Below, one piece after another: positions 1-14,075 of a stretch of 64,000 nucleotides of DNA. How positions within the stretch are numbered: position 1 is the first letter of the stretch; each line of letters begins with the position of its first letter. The position numbers were made by a program, and so were the translations under genes. The notes under the pieces are model-generated. The model searched no databases. It saw only the letters and a list, made by a program, of their open reading frames with translations, and was not told the DNA's origin. The stretch spans positions 1,395,524,688-1,395,588,687 of the forward strand of contig OY728131.1 of assembly GCA_963277665.1 (NCBI GenBank). The letters run 5' to 3'. The DNA is from Viscum album. Its lineage: Eukaryota; Streptophyta; Magnoliopsida; Santalales; Viscaceae.

Positions 1-1136
1 ATTGTGGAGTAATCGACACTGTGTTATTCTTTATCTTACATTAAATTAGCCAATACAATGATATTATAAATTTTAGTATGATTTTGGACTTATCATAATC
101 ATTATGAAATAAATTTTAAAATATTTATTTTAAATTAACACAAGGAATGTCATAAATGTTCTAAATCATAAGTTTCATAAAATCCACTCCATCATGTTTA
201 AGAGTTTTGTAAATTATAAACATGTAATTAATGAATAAAAAATTTGTGGTTAAACATGTAATCGTGGTTTTAAATACTCAATTAGAAATAATTAACATTT
301 TCTCACAATCAAAAGGGTTCCAATTTCCCTTAACACAATTTCATCCAAACATTATCATTAATAATCTATATTTCAATCCATTGTGAATTTCATGTTTAAC
401 TAGGAAATAAAATAACAATAAATATATAAATAAAAAATCAATACTAACATGGATCAATACAAAATACAAATCCAAACTATATTCTACCATTTTTATAGAA
501 CCATTTCTTAGAAAAACTCAATTTTTGTTATATTTATAACCAAATATTAATAAAAATGAAAGTCATCATAATAAAATTTTTAGATTTATATATAATAAAA
601 ACCCATTTGAATACTATAATCCTAATGGGATGTATCTTTAAAAATTTATGATACCATGTTATCATCAACTAAACCCATGAAGGTGAGTTCACAAAAAACA
701 TATAAGATCTAAACAACACTTTTCTTACCCAAACCATATTGGTAACTTTATTTTCAACATAAATATTTCATTTGTACATTTTCATGATCCATATTTTATT
801 TCCTTACACATAACATCCCCAAAGATACTATAAAACTAACATACAATACCAAACTGATACAATTTGTGACATCCTATCCCCACACCACCAGCTTGGGAAA
901 GACTGATGTCCCACTAACCATTGGTAACATTCATTAAAAATAAAATTAAGGAAATAAATTCTTATGGTTTAGTAATATTATCGGGAACAATTTACCATTA
1001 AATATAAACTAACTAATAGTATGACACCATAATATAATCTAAAAAAATGATGCATGAATCATCATAAGAATATACTTTAGTATATAACATATCCATATAC
1101 AAAAATAAAAATGTGACAACTAACATTATTAAAAGA
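1..1136. other. Unassigned AT-rich non-coding DNA
   Basis: No open frame of useful length and no recognisable element end is visible. The only less AT-rich patch (about 866-925) begins TGTGACATCC and resembles the start of a Ty3/gypsy LTR, but no partner copy was found in the window. It is probably old repeat DNA. Confidence 0.5.
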
Positions 1137-1160
1137 CACATGTTCAAAAACCAATTTTAA
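1137..1160 (+). repeat. Left terminal inverted repeat of the CACTA element
   Basis: It begins CACATGTTCAAAAACC and is the inverted partner of 3214-3237. Three mismatches lie within the first eight bases; the following CAAAAACCAATTTT is identical in both ends. Confidence 0.85.
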
Positions 1161-2270
1161 TGTCGCATTTTTTCACATCGGTTTTCGTGAACCGATGTAA
1201 AAATCTATGAAAACCAATTTATCACGTCTGTTATTATATAACCGAAGGGAAAATCCATTTTGTTTCATTTTTAGATCGGTTTAAAATAACCGACGTGACA
1301 AATCAATTTTAATGACTTTTTCACATCGGTTATTTAATAACCGATTTGAATTTTTTTTCAAACATGCAGTTACTTTTCCAAGATTTTTTTTCATAGATCA
1401 CAGATCTCAAATAGTGTTACGGATCAAAAGTTATAGCCATCATAAGTTGATCATCTCTAAATGTAGTCTTAGGGAAGCCCAATTTCCAAAGGCCATAACA
1501 TTTACTCCATAACTCTATTTGAGCTCTATGACCTATAAAATTGAATCTTGGGAAATGAAAACTTTTTTTAACATTATTCAGGTCATTTATTAAATAACCT
1601 ACATTAAAAATACCTTTTAAATATGGTTATTAAATAATCAATGTGAAAATGTCATAAAAATTGATTTTTCACATTAGTTATTTAATAACGGATGGGAAAA
1701 AGTTATTAAAATTTATATTTTCATGTAAGTTATTTAATAACTGACCTAAAAACGGTTTACAAACATGTATTTATTTTCAAAATATTAGATTATATAGGAC
1801 ATGGTGCTCAAAATGAGTTATATATGAAAAGTTATGAGCATCAGAAGTTGATCATCTCTAAATGAAGTCTTAGGGAAGGCCAATTTTCGAAGGCCATAAC
1901 TTTTAATCTGTAACTATGTTTGAGCTCCATGATCTATCAAATCAAATCTTGGGAAATTAAATACATGTTTTATAACATTTTTCATGTTTTTTATTTAATA
2001 ACCGATGTGGAAAATACCTTTTAATGTTGGTTATTAAATAACATACATGAAAATATCATGAAAATCGATTTTTCCAGTTAGTTAATAAATAACAAACATG
2101 AAATCATGATTAAAATTGAATTTTCAGGTCTGTTATTAAATAACCAAATTGAAAAATAAGTTAACATTTTAATATATTTTCACAACATTTATCATAAAAC
2201 CGTCATGAAAGATAATTTTAATATCACACCAACGCAAAATTTTATTTTTTTTACATCGTGGCATCGAAAT
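1160..2270. repeat. Left subterminal repeats and a ~401-bp internal tandem duplication of the CACTA element
   Basis: Short palindromic modules of the form CGGTTATTTAATAACCG recur many times on both strands; in CACTA elements such arrays bind the transposase. About 1341-1740 and 1741-2140 are two diverged copies of one unit: the phrases starting AAGTTGATCATCTCTAAATG and TTTGAGCTC recur at a spacing of about 400 bp. A third partial copy of the TTTGAGCTCTATGACCT segment lies at about 2831-2903. Confidence 0.75.
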
Positions 2271-2929
2271 TTCCATTTGCTGCCTAAAATTTATAATACC
2301 AAATTTCCATTTATGATCTCAATTATATGTTTTCATTATACAAATATCCCAATTTAATGATCATTTATTCCAACCATCATCATTCCTCCAACTAGACTCA
2401 TTTAATCTTCAACATGAATCAATTATTTCTTCTTTCCGCAATCTCGATAAGGTATTTTTAATTGTTTATCCATGATTTATGGTTTTTATGATTTAATTTA
2501 TTAATTTATATACCATTTAACAATAATATTTTTAAACCATCATCATTCCACAAACTCAACTTGTTCTATATTCAAATTGAATCAAATATTTCTTCTTTAT
2601 ATGGTCACGTTAAGGTTTTTGTAGTTATTTTTTCATGATTTATATTCTTTATGATTAGTTTTCTTAATTTATATACCATTTAAGGATTATTATTTTATTA
2701 TAATGATTTATAATTCTTTATATCATGGTAAAACCAAATATACTCCTACGGATTCCTAAATTTCATCTAATACGATGCTATGATTGGCTCATTCGATTAT
2801 TCCTTGAAAAAAATATAGAAAAGTTTTGATGGTCATAACTTTTGATCTGTAACTCCATTTGAGCTCTATGACCTGTGAAATCAAAGATTTGGAAATTATC
2901 TACAAGATAGTAAATATTTTTTACATTTT

Positions 2930-3205
2930 TTATTATTAAACTGACGATAAAAGTATTTTTTAACGTTGGTTTTTAAATAACTAATGTAAATAAATGACTT
3001 TTTCACATCGGGTTTTTAAAAAATGACGTAAAGAATGGGTTTTAACATCATTTCCAGATGGTATTTCATGTTGTTTTTTTAAAAACAATGTAAGAAACCA
3101 TAAAAACCCATTTTTAATGTCAGTTATTAAATAACTGCCATAACAAATCATATTTTTTACATCTTTTTTAATAACGTTGCATCAAAACTGATGTTAAAAT
3201 GCTAA
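2930..3205. repeat. Right subterminal repeats of the CACTA element
   Basis: Degenerate copies of the same ACATCGG / ATTAAATAAC modules as on the left side, partly inverted, run up to the right terminal repeat. Confidence 0.65.
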
Positions 3206-3213
3206 AAACCTGA

Positions 3214-3237
3214 AAAAAATTGGTTTTTGTACTAGTG
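3214..3237 (-). repeat. Right terminal inverted repeat of the CACTA element
   Basis: On the minus strand it begins CACTAGTACAAAAACC, the canonical CACTA terminus. It is followed on the plus strand by the AGA target duplication. Confidence 0.88.
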
Positions 3238-3240
3238 AGA

Positions 3241-6200
3241 TTGTAAAACTAGAACAAGTAAATACAATGTGCATGTATAGAAGCCTCCCATGCTCCACTT
3301 AAAAGCTACCAACATTATCCCAGCACAAAAATAAACCACAACACCACACAGTCCACTGGTTTATTGAAGGTCCTCCCTTTACCAAAATCATAGATAATGA
3401 TTACTACAAACACAACAATGTGAATATTATGGGGGTTAACAAGTCAATTCAGAAGGAAATCTATCAGAGATTCTTATAAACACCACATAAGAAAAGAATG
3501 ATATAGATTAGAATTTATATAATTTTGGAAAGAATAAGGACATAAAAAATTAACTAGATCAAACCATATAATTATCTCACAATAATAATCCACATTTTAT
3601 TTTACCACAATTATTTCATTGAAATAACCCATTTCATACTCAAACATTGATGCTATGAACATACACCCATGCATGAATTCCCCAAAATGTAGTACTATTA
3701 ATGAAAAACAAAATCAAGAGAGGAAGGTCGTTGTATCAGAACTAAGCGATCACTTGGTGGTGAAATATTTTGCGCCACCCTAAGAGCACTAGAAACTAGG
3801 TAAAAACTAGTAAGGCCCCACATAATGTTTCATGAACACACACCACTGATACCCAATGAAAACCGATGTGCAAACCTAAATGGCATTGGTATCCATGTTT
3901 ATACCGACCAGGTCCTAATTAATGAAGTATTAATGAAAAATAACATTTTTATATTCCATTATTACTCTTCAAAATTCAGATATATCACATATAAAATTTA
4001 TAAAATTTATAAAAATATTTATTGGAATTTTTTTTTAATCAAGCATATCTAAGAAAATAATTTTATCATGAATCACCATAATCATTTTGAAAAAAACCAC
4101 AATCATTTATTTTCCAATATAATGGAGGGTAATTGAATATACACATACCTCTAACACAATTTTATTACAATTACCAAGGGGATGAGTTTCAACCTCAAGG
4201 ATAAATCAATGAACATCACATCCAAGAATGTTTGGATTGATTAAAAAATTAAGGAGAACGATAATTATGGTTAATCAAGTGTGAAATAGAATAAAAACAA
4301 ATGAAAATATTCTGAAAAGTATTATCCTTGATTTACCTCTTGAATAACTAACAAATTTCAAAAATCATTTCCCTCTTTAGAAACTGATATGACTATTTCA
4401 ACACCATAAACCACAACATAGTTCATTTTACCAAGAATTATCTCATGTTAAAACCCCACCCAAGATAATTGGAATTTCAGGGTCCCCATTTTTCATAGGA
4501 GGACTCCCAAGAAAAATTTTGACCACAACAGGTATTTCACTACCTATAGTGCACTAAGTTCCAAACAAATGTGATCTATAGTTTTCCCACCCGATATGCC
4601 TAGCCAAAATGGAGAACTCCCTCATTCTATCATCAATATTTTCATAAACATAATACAGAAAACACCATGACTTATACTACAATTACTATTACACTATGGT
4701 GAATCTTAAGGATCTAAAATAACACTCTCCAATTGATATCCTCTACCAAAATTCCTAGTACCAAACCAAGACACTTTAAAGAAGATTATACATAAAAATG
4801 GGGGGATAACACAAATTAGAGGTGTCTATGGTTTATGTTATATCCACCACGTATCCCACCAAAAATAATCATTCTGTACAACACATTACGTAACCCACAT
4901 ACATATTCAGGAAAGTAACACCCAAGTTATAGTGAGTGTTATTTAAATAAGGATTCAGAAGATTATTGAATTTTGTACACTTTTTCATGCATAATTTGAT
5001 GTTGAATGGGATATAAAAGAATATTGGGGGAATATTTGTTGTTAAATGTTGTTACAAATGAAGGGATATATGGAAAATCTCATGTGTTGTTCTCTCAACT
5101 TGAAATTCTGCCAAGGGATATCATCCCAATTCATGTTCTGATAAAAAGATAGGGATTCCCTTGGATAGGGGTTCATATTTGACTTGGAAGGGAAGGGGTA
5201 CCTGTTTTAAAAAAAATGTGTCACGAATGTGGTTTTTTTATCTTCCAAGCATGGTTTTACACATATTCATAATTTTTTATTTTAGTTTTTTTGAAATTTT
5301 ATAATATTATCCTCCATTAATTATGTTTTAATTTTACCAAATTTTCATCATAACTTTGATTCTATTTATTTATCAACTATTTTTAATTCATCCCAAATTA
5401 TCATTACTCTATGATGATAGAGAACTAAATCTTGGTTGATCATAGGTGGTGAATGTGTTCTTGAATCCCATATTTTAATTCTATTATTATATTTTTATTT
5501 TATTAATGTGTAAATATATTTTAGGATCATGAGAAAAATGCGTTCGCTCATTCTTTAATTTTTTTCATGATCCCGTTACATTTTCCATAAAATAATATAT
5601 TAGTTTACCTTTTATCATTCTTTCTCAATATAAGGGTTAAACATGAGAGGAGCGAAAGAAATAACACAAGAGATGTTTTTAGGTTATTGGTAATTAATAC
5701 ACACTTTAGTGTGCTTACATTATTTATTCTAGAGAAAGTGAGTAATCAGTGCATTAATAGAGGTTCTAAATCATGAAAACCACTCATATAATAAAATAAG
5801 TGAGATAACTATATGATAGGAATATAATATAATTATTGAATTTCAGTAAAATATTAATCATAAATAATAAAAAATCATTAACATCTCATTCATGTTAACA
5901 TTTCGTTGACCAACACACTATTCTTTATTTTTTTATATTATATTTCCATATCCAAATTTTAATTTATCATTTTTTATTCACAGAGAAATTTTAAATTAAT
6001 ACATTCATTTTTTAATTGAATATTACAAAAATATATTTAAGTGTCAAATTTTTTTGACAGGTAATTAATCAATAACTCATTTTAAGAGAAAAGTTGATAT
6101 TTACCACTAGGTTTTACCTTTTAAAAATACAAAATTATAGATGTGGACAAAACTGAAGGTCTACTCATAAATATAAACATATATCATTACCCAAAAGAAG

Positions 6201-9200
6201 TACCCAATGCATCAAAGAGTTATTAAAGGTAGTTTATATATTTATACATGTAATAATGGTTCAAAGCTCTTTATTGGAGACACAAAATGGAATACACCCA
6301 AGTGGAATCTTCCATAGAGGACATTGGGAAAAACCCTTCTCTCACCACTTCCAATAATCCATCAACAACCCCAAAAGATACCACATAAGATTATTGTTAT
6401 GTATATGAAATTTCATCATGATCTGAACCCTTTATCTTACCTAGATCTTGGATAATAATATCTAAATTCATCCTATAGGAGTATGTGAATAGTGTGAGAA
6501 TAATATATTTAGCAGGCAATCTCCAACCCACTGCTACTTATCTATCAAAACCCAAAGTTTATACATGAACAATAAAATGCGAAGGAAAAAAACAAGGAAA
6601 AACATGTATAACATTTCTATAAGACATATGAATGTGTAGATAAAAAAGTTACTCCATATATTGGAAGGATCCATAACACTACTCAACTAATTTAGGACTA
6701 TCACGATGTTAATTTCATGGTCAACAGTAGAGAAATAATTCAACCTATCTAATAAAGAGGGGTACACATACTAGAGCCAGATTATAAAGTCCATACTATG
6801 GGAAAATGGAGTGTGTATATAAGAGTTGTGGTAAATATTCATCCCATGTATTGTTAAGGTGGAAGGCTTGTACAAAGTTAGTGAATTGTGATTCTATCCC
6901 TTTCATCATACCCCAACAGTCAATATATTTTTAATAGTGTAATGGAAACCACATATGTCTTCTTATTTACATACGAGTTATAAAAAAATATTTAAATTTT
7001 TTACTATTTCAGAGAAATATTATAAAAATTATATTATTATTTACATACAAAAAAGTAATATAAAATTTTCAATTTTCAATTAAAATAAATAAATTAATGA
7101 GACTAGAATAATAAATAAAAACATTATGCATTAACCATTTTATGTACATAGATGTAAAATTATTATTGGAACACGATGTAATTAAATTTTTTATCTTCCC
7201 TAAAGATATGCTTATAATTATATTATAAATTAACATAACCTAATAAAAAATTTAATTAATGGGGAAAAATATTAATATGTCCATTTGATTTTGGAAATAT
7301 TTATTTTTGATTAAATACACTCAACATAAAAACATTTATATCTAATCCCTTATGAGTTTTAGAGAATTGGGGGGAATACTACAAAAAATACATATATAAT
7401 CATCCTTTAGGTTCATGGGAAGACCTTATACCCCCAATTTATAGAAACTTAAATTATACTATGAGATAAGATTGGTGTTTTAGATTCTTCAATTAATGGA
7501 GAATAAATATTAAAAAACTACTAATTTTCTTTTGATTTACAATGTATAATCCCACATAGTAGATTTGTGGGAGATAAGAATCATAGAGTTTTATATGTTA
7601 TAGACTAGTAATGTATGATATTACACCAAATGAAAATAATAATAATAAGAAATTTATAGATCAAAATATAACGGTGGCACTACCTTATCAAGGAAATAAG
7701 AAACTGATTTATTTTTTTCTCATGGGAATAAATCATTTTTATTCTAAATCACATGTTATCAATGAATAAAAACAAATTACACAAAAAATAATTTTCATGA
7801 AAAATAGAGTTTAAAATATTTAATGTAATTTAACAATATTTATCATGAAGAGTAAATTTAAAAATATTAAATTTAACTCTTAAACATTTGTAAAAACTCT
7901 ATTGATATGGGAATAAACATCCATGCAATCTTTTTATGTAAAAAATAATACTAAATGAAATAATATTAATCTAAAAATTAAAAACACAAAAATACAAAAG
8001 AATGAAAAGGTAAAGTAATTTATACTATATATTCTGTCAAATTATAAAGATACAAGAGGAGATGTTTTATAAATTACACCATCTTTGTTTGAAATTTAAA
8101 CCATTTTCAAAGGTTTTAACGGTTCTGGGGTGCAATGGAATTGTGTTGGGTGGTTCCCATGAAATTTTTTCATCCCCCTATTTAGTTTTCCCCTTAAAAT
8201 TAGAAAGAATTTTTTTCATAGAGTCCAGGAAAATATGATCTTACAAGTATTTAATATTTAATCTAGATTGTCCAATAATTAACTATTTTATTAATTAATT
8301 ATTTGTTTCTAAATCAAGTTAAACCTTATCAATGAAACTTTATTATGATTATGGAACATTGAGAGAATTACCTCTAAAAGTAATCCATATGTGTACCAAG
8401 AAACTATGAAAATTGTCGTAGGGTTATTCAGATTCTAATGAAAATACACATAGGCCATAAGTTTTTCATTATTAGTCTCTCCTTATATTCCTAATGGGGA
8501 ATGTTGGATTCTCTTGGTTCTCTCATTGTTGGAGATGGGGGAGGAGGATAACCAACAATCCTGGAACATGGACCATTTTGGAGAATATATTCGAGTTGAT
8601 ATAATTCTATAGAATTCTAATGTTGTGAAAAAAAATTTTATTTTAAAAATGAAATTCAAATTTAATTGAATATCATATTAAGGTATTCATAGATCTATTG
8701 TTAGAGTATTAATTTCAAAAATCCCCATAAATATTATCTTAATTCCTATCACACCACATGTACAAATAAAAATAATATTATTATTATTTACATTGAATAT
8801 ACATAACCTGTAGGATAAATAAATATTATTTATATTGAATAAGTAGATACTTATTCAAATAATATTTCATTCTCATCAGACCATTACTCAGTCTTATCAT
8901 CCACACCATTATTTTACAAACCTTGTATAATTACTATTTACTTTTCTAAATAAATGTCACTATGTTATAAATTGATCAATATATTCTTGTGATCAACCAA
9001 TAAAACCAATTAAATAGTATTCATATGGCCTAAAAATAACAATATAATATATTTGATAAAATCATAGATAATTTAACAGATATTCTTGGATACACATAGT
9101 GTGTGAACCTTTATACCTCTTTCCCAATGGTATTTGGATATGAAAATTAATTTCTGAAGTTAGTGTCTAGAGACACACCAAGTCACCCATAAATAAAAGT

Positions 9201-10690
9201 GTAAATGTTGTTGTGCAATTTTACCACCAACACTTACAATGTAATATAATCCAATTTTCGGGATATCTCATGTCAAGAATGTTGTATAGCTATTGTCACT
9301 AACATATTTACTTATCTTCCTTTATTTTATATTCTATAAATGAACATCAAAATATGTAATACCATGGATAAAAAATTATCTAATTGTTCAAAATAAGTAA
9401 AAGGGAAATAGATATTTAGTTTTTTTGGAAGGGAACCTTCCACTATCACATTATTCATTAATGAAATGTCACTCATTCAACACCCAATATATCATACTAT
9501 TCCATGAAAAATCATCACAAAGGACTATAAAATACATATATGGTCATGTATAATGATATAAATTAATAATAATCATAGAGACTATAGATCATTACAAATC
9601 ACCGTAGATAAGGAAATATTAACATGGAGAGGTAGATATCTAATAAAACGTATCATTTAAATAAAAAGATAAGGAAATATCAACATCGAAAGGTATGAGA
9701 CTGAAACTCATGGCATCTTAGATAAATAAACTGATAATGAAATGTATCCACAGATATATCGACAAAAAATCCCATGGATTACTAAAAACTAAATATAAAT
9801 GTGGTAAATATTCTTTTGTTGTATGTTATTATTATTTGGTACATGGAACTAGTACCATCAAGACCTTTCACAAGACGATTTAGCTATCAGACGAAAAAAT
9901 CTATTTTGTCCAACCATTTCATCTCATGAGCCTATTACTGCATTGAGGGGATATTTATAACCAATCCTCACCCATGTAATATTTGTTTAAATAATTCACC
10001 ATATATATATATATCAGTAAATTTAAATAATAAACAATATTCCTTATTAAAAATCCAAATCAAATTAATGATTCAGATTTATTAATTATTCCCCAGTTAA
10101 TCATATTACTGTTAATGTAAACACCATATGTAAACTGATATATGGTTTAGGAAATAAAAATATCCATCACATAAAAATAAGAATATTAAAGGAAATTTAT
10201 AAGGAAAATTTATTACCAGAAATTGATTACTTCAATATAGATTTAATAATCATAAAAATAAGTGATATTGGAATTATAATCATTAAGAACATTCCTGAGG
10301 AAAATAATTTTTAAACATTCCAAAATATCAAATTCCACATTGAATCATTTATATAATAATATCCATAAAAGTATAAAATAAATATATATTATCATTACAT
10401 TAAGTATATTTGACATATAAAATTTCAAATGGAATAATAAATACCATATAAAAGAGAATTGGTGACTAACAAAATCTAAGTCTCAAAAGAATGTATATTG
10501 AGGCAAAATCTCTTACCATAACCATCATTTTTGTTATGTGGTCTTTATCCTTATATATAGCGATTAATGATATTTTACTGGTGTATAATATATCTATAAT
10601 CATGTTTATAATCTCATATATCATCTTTTAATAATATTTTAATTCTCATTTGTTTACAATCTTAACGTAGTTAAAGTATTTTAGGTGTTA
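3241..10690. other. Long AT-rich decayed repeat DNA, unassigned
   Basis: About 7.4 kb without a convincing reading frame, RNA gene or element boundary; AT-rich throughout with short runs of simple sequence (for example AT repeats near 10000-10014). The short open frames here (such as 3825-4052) have AT-driven composition and no domain. A TAAGGCCCC string near 3811 resembles the LTR terminus of the giant-LTR family described to the right but has no supporting homology around it. Part of 9-10.7 kb could be the remaining end of the E4 3' LTR. Confidence 0.45.
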
Positions 10691-10699
10691 ATTTCCTAG

Positions 10700-11623
10700 T
10701 TTTCTCATGTATGTTTTGACTTGTTATTTATTGTTTCTATTAATTAGATCTTGATTTCATCATCTAAAATATACATCCCATGACTAATTTATCATATATA
10801 TACTTTTTATATATGTATTTATAGTATTCCATTGTGTTTGGAGATTATAAATTAAGTGCAATGTTCATAGAGACAGTAGGTCATACGTACGCATGAATGA
10901 AACATTCATTTATTTGTTGTATTAAAATAATGAAAACAAATGATACATATTTATTTTATAATTCCAATTTAATATATAATTTATATATGTTACATACATT
11001 TATTAAAACAATCCTTTATACTTTCAATATATGGAATGAATGAGTCGTATCACTTTGAGGAGGTGGTAGTCCACACATCCTCAAATGAAAGTATCATATT
11101 TAAACAAGATGAAAAGGATAGAGGTATTTTGTAAATACAAATTAAAATAGAATAAATAAATTATAAGTATAATATATAAAATATATAAATAGTTTTTCCA
11201 TCATAACATCCACCATGATAGGTGGTAATGGAAAAATGAACCGTCATCATTTCTTGAGGCACTAGTTCACCATACACAGAAACAATATGTTCATTACTAA
11301 TTAGATGGAAGTGTGTGTATGTGTTGGTCAAATAGTTTTCATAAAAAATACAAGTATATTTATGATACTATTTTTTAAATAAATAAATGGAATACATTGA
11401 TTTTTGGGGGTGGATAATGAAAATGAAAATTGAGAGATTGAGAGAAGACATTACCTCTCAATCGGGTAACTTCTTTTGTTTTATACCAAAAGGCATCATT
11501 AGATTAATTTATGTATAATTAGAGTATTATAAGAGGATGGGAGGGATTATAGGATGACTATTGGGTAGATCATGGCTTATCATAAGTGGTTAGATAGGTG
11601 TGAGGACGATAGAGAATTGGAGG
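10700..11623 (-). repeat. E4 3' LTR, left part
   Basis: It aligns by eye with the LTRs of E1: a decayed copy of the leader hairpin at 10863-10898, the ACTTTGAGGAGGTGGTAGTCC motif at about 11053, and the ATCGGGTAACT motif at about 11461. The match weakens before 10.7 kb. It is cut at 11623 by insertion of E1; the last five bases GGAGG are repeated at 23766-23770 as the E1 target duplication. Confidence 0.75.
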
Positions 11624-12739
11624 TATAAGGACCCAGCCTTAAAACATACTTAATATTGAATTAAATGAATAATTCACATTGAGGATCTTTTCAGGTTTAC
11701 AATTTTAGAGAATTAGAACATAACTATTACATCTCAAAAGATTAAAAATTAGTCACTTATACTAAATTTCCATAAAATAAAAAAAACTCTTAAAAAGAAA
11801 CATGTCTAGTTCCATGTTTTAGGTAGCATGAATTTCCCTTGATCCCATCCTTGACCCTATTCCACGTTAAGTCCTGTGAAAAACATTTCAAAAACTTGGG
11901 ATGAGCATAAAAAGCTCAATAAGGGATACTGAAAGAATGAAAACTCTTAGTTTTTCAAAATAACAAGTAAAACATGTATACTTTATCAAAGTAATACTTT
12001 TCACCTTTTCGAAGTAGTAAAAACTCTTCACTGAATACAAGTTCATTACTTACCTTTCTGTAACCAAAAAATTACCATAAAACCTTTATAAAGATCAAAT
12101 AACATATAAAGGTAACTTGGGACATAAACATACTTAAGTGGAATAACCTTAAGGTCGACTTCCACACAAATCACTTAATGGAATATCCATTCGGCCATCT
12201 TCCATACATACTTAATGGAATAGCCATACGGCCGACTTCCATACCCAATGCATTGGAGGTTATAACATAACCACCCGTCCTGGTATTCACGGCACCACCC
12301 GTCATATGGTTTATCATGTAACTACCCATCAAATGTCCAAGTACCAATATAAAATCATAAAACATAAAACCAATATAATGGAATGATAACATTTCCACAT
12401 TTCAATCACAATATATCATTTAAATATATTGACATAATAGAATACTTTATCAAAACCATTTTCAATACCAAAATACATAAAAGTGTATATGGTATTTATT
12501 TTATTTTAAAAACATTATGGCTTGTTGAGGAAGCCAAAGACCAAATAATACTCACGGTGGTGGAAAAGGTTGTTGTCACCGTGTACGTTAAAATAAACAT
12601 TCCTTTTTTTCGTTTAGTAAAACACTTCGTAGAAAAAGATTCCTTTTGTATAAAAGTAATAGTCAAAGGGTTTTATACACCATATAAAATATAGTTGTGT
12701 ATAAAACAAAATGTGCTTCAATGAAAGGAGATTCAGACG

Positions 12740-13725
12740 AAGTCCCATACAAAGACGGTATCCTTGCTTTAAGGATAAATCAATTACATAATTATGTGTG
12801 ACAAACAAATACACAAAATATAAGTGGATATTAAGTGTAAAACAATCAGAGTTTATTCACACCTATTCATAGAACGACATATTCAAGGAGTATAAGTTTA
12901 TCCCAAATAATCAAATTTGGGTTAAGAAGTTCCCTTGCAAAAATTTGACAGCCTAATGGTGTCACTACAAAATTCAAGAAATGAGTTGATGAGAGATAAA
13001 AAGGGTATCTCATCAAATGGAAATAAAATTTAAATCAATAAAGATATAGAAGAACATATCCCAACATACTAGTATGTGAATTAAAAGACATAACAAAAGA
13101 TGTCTTTTAAAAAGTGGAGGGTGAAAGGTTCCCTTACCGACATGGGTATCTTTCGAAACATACACCCCATGAAAGAAGGACAATACAACATTGATGTAAA
13201 TACTCATAAATGAAAGTATATTACACAATGAGTAAAATAATGGGCAGTACATACACCACTCAAAGGAAATTGTGGCAAATGTAGCATAAATCTCATGGTA
13301 ATAAAAGTGAGATGAAAAATTCCTTACGAAAACTCTGCAGCCTAACGGCGCCATATAAAACATACAAAAATGGATTGATGAGATCAAATAGGGTATCTCA
13401 TTAAATTAACATAATGTTTATAGAATGAGGAATATAATGTAAAATCCCCCAACATAACAAAGAAAAGATTAAAAGAAGTGACATAATGGAGAGTACTTAA
13501 AAAGAAATAGAGAGGTTAGATCCCTTATGAAAAATCGGCAGCCTAACGGCGCCACTCAAAACTTCCAAAATGGATTGATGATAGAGAATAGGGTCTCTCA
13601 TCATATGAAAATAAAAATTACAGTAAGATTAATATTAAATAACATCCTAATAACAAGAAAGATGATCCTTAAAAGGAATGACATAAAAGAGCGTACTTAA
13701 AAAGAAAGAGAGGAGTATGATCCCT
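12740..13725 (-). repeat. ~197-bp tandem array in the E1 3' LTR
   Basis: Units start at TCCCTTAC-like phrases at about 12740, 12931, 13128, 13320, 13519 and 13722, a regular step of 191-203 bp. Several carry GGCAGCCTAACGGCGCCAC and GGGTATCTCATCA. In E2 and E3 the same place holds a single TCCCTTACCTCGTGTCCGAC-like site, so the array is an E1-specific expansion of about 1 kb. Confidence 0.8.
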
Positions 13726-14075
13726 TACCACGGGTCCGACTTGACTCGATCGGTCTTTAATGTCCTGAATAATAAACATGAGTTAATTTCTACTTTCTTA
13801 AGAACCTTTTTCAGGTTCATTATTCCATTTATATCAATTATTGACATGTTATAAACATTATATAATCATTTAAGTTAATAATGTTTGTTTTGTCGATATT
13901 TGGCTCTTAAGTCGAAAGTAGACTTCGTACAATTACATGTTGTTCATGTGGTGAAAGGTTCTTTATATCCAGAATGACATTATTGATTTGGATATCATAT
14001 ATATCATATATATTCAGTATATACATGTATTTATAATATAACATAATCATTTAGAGGTAAGAAATAAAATGCACC

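Larger units (their letters stand above)
1137..3237. mobile_element. Non-autonomous CACTA (En/Spm) DNA transposon, 2.1 kb
   Basis: The right end reads, inward on the minus strand, CACTAGTACAAAAACC; the left end reads CACATGTTCAAAAACC inward on the plus strand. These inverted ends match at 19 of 22 positions. The flanking trinucleotide is AGA on both sides (1134-1136 and 3238-3240), the 3-bp target duplication expected of this superfamily. The interior is packed with direct and inverted ACATCGG/CCGATGT-type motifs and has no transposase-like reading frame, so it would need a transposase supplied in trans. The left terminus has lost the canonical CACTA (CACAT), so the copy may no longer be mobile. 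Confidence 0.88.

Noticed and set aside
866..925. TGTGACATCC as an LTR start
   Set aside because: No second copy, polypurine tract or internal region found nearby.
3790..3830. TAAGGCCCC string as a possible LTR terminus
   Set aside because: No PBS-like ATACCAAC before it and no LTR homology after it.
12171..12398. Minus-strand frame with GGYV-type repeats shared by both E1 LTRs (also 19266-19460)
   Set aside because: The equivalent in E2 has a stop in the middle and the repeats come from short DNA repeats; no domain is visible.
12383..12694. 103-codon open frame in the E1 LTR, also open in the other LTR (19478-19789)
   Set aside because: It runs antisense to the element, and the differences between the two copies nearly all change the amino acid, so there is no sign of selection on a protein. 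E3 copies are only partly open.
12740..13725. CRISPR-like array because of the regular spacing
   Set aside because: The whole ~197-bp unit repeats, not a short repeat with unique spacers, and the context is a plant LTR.
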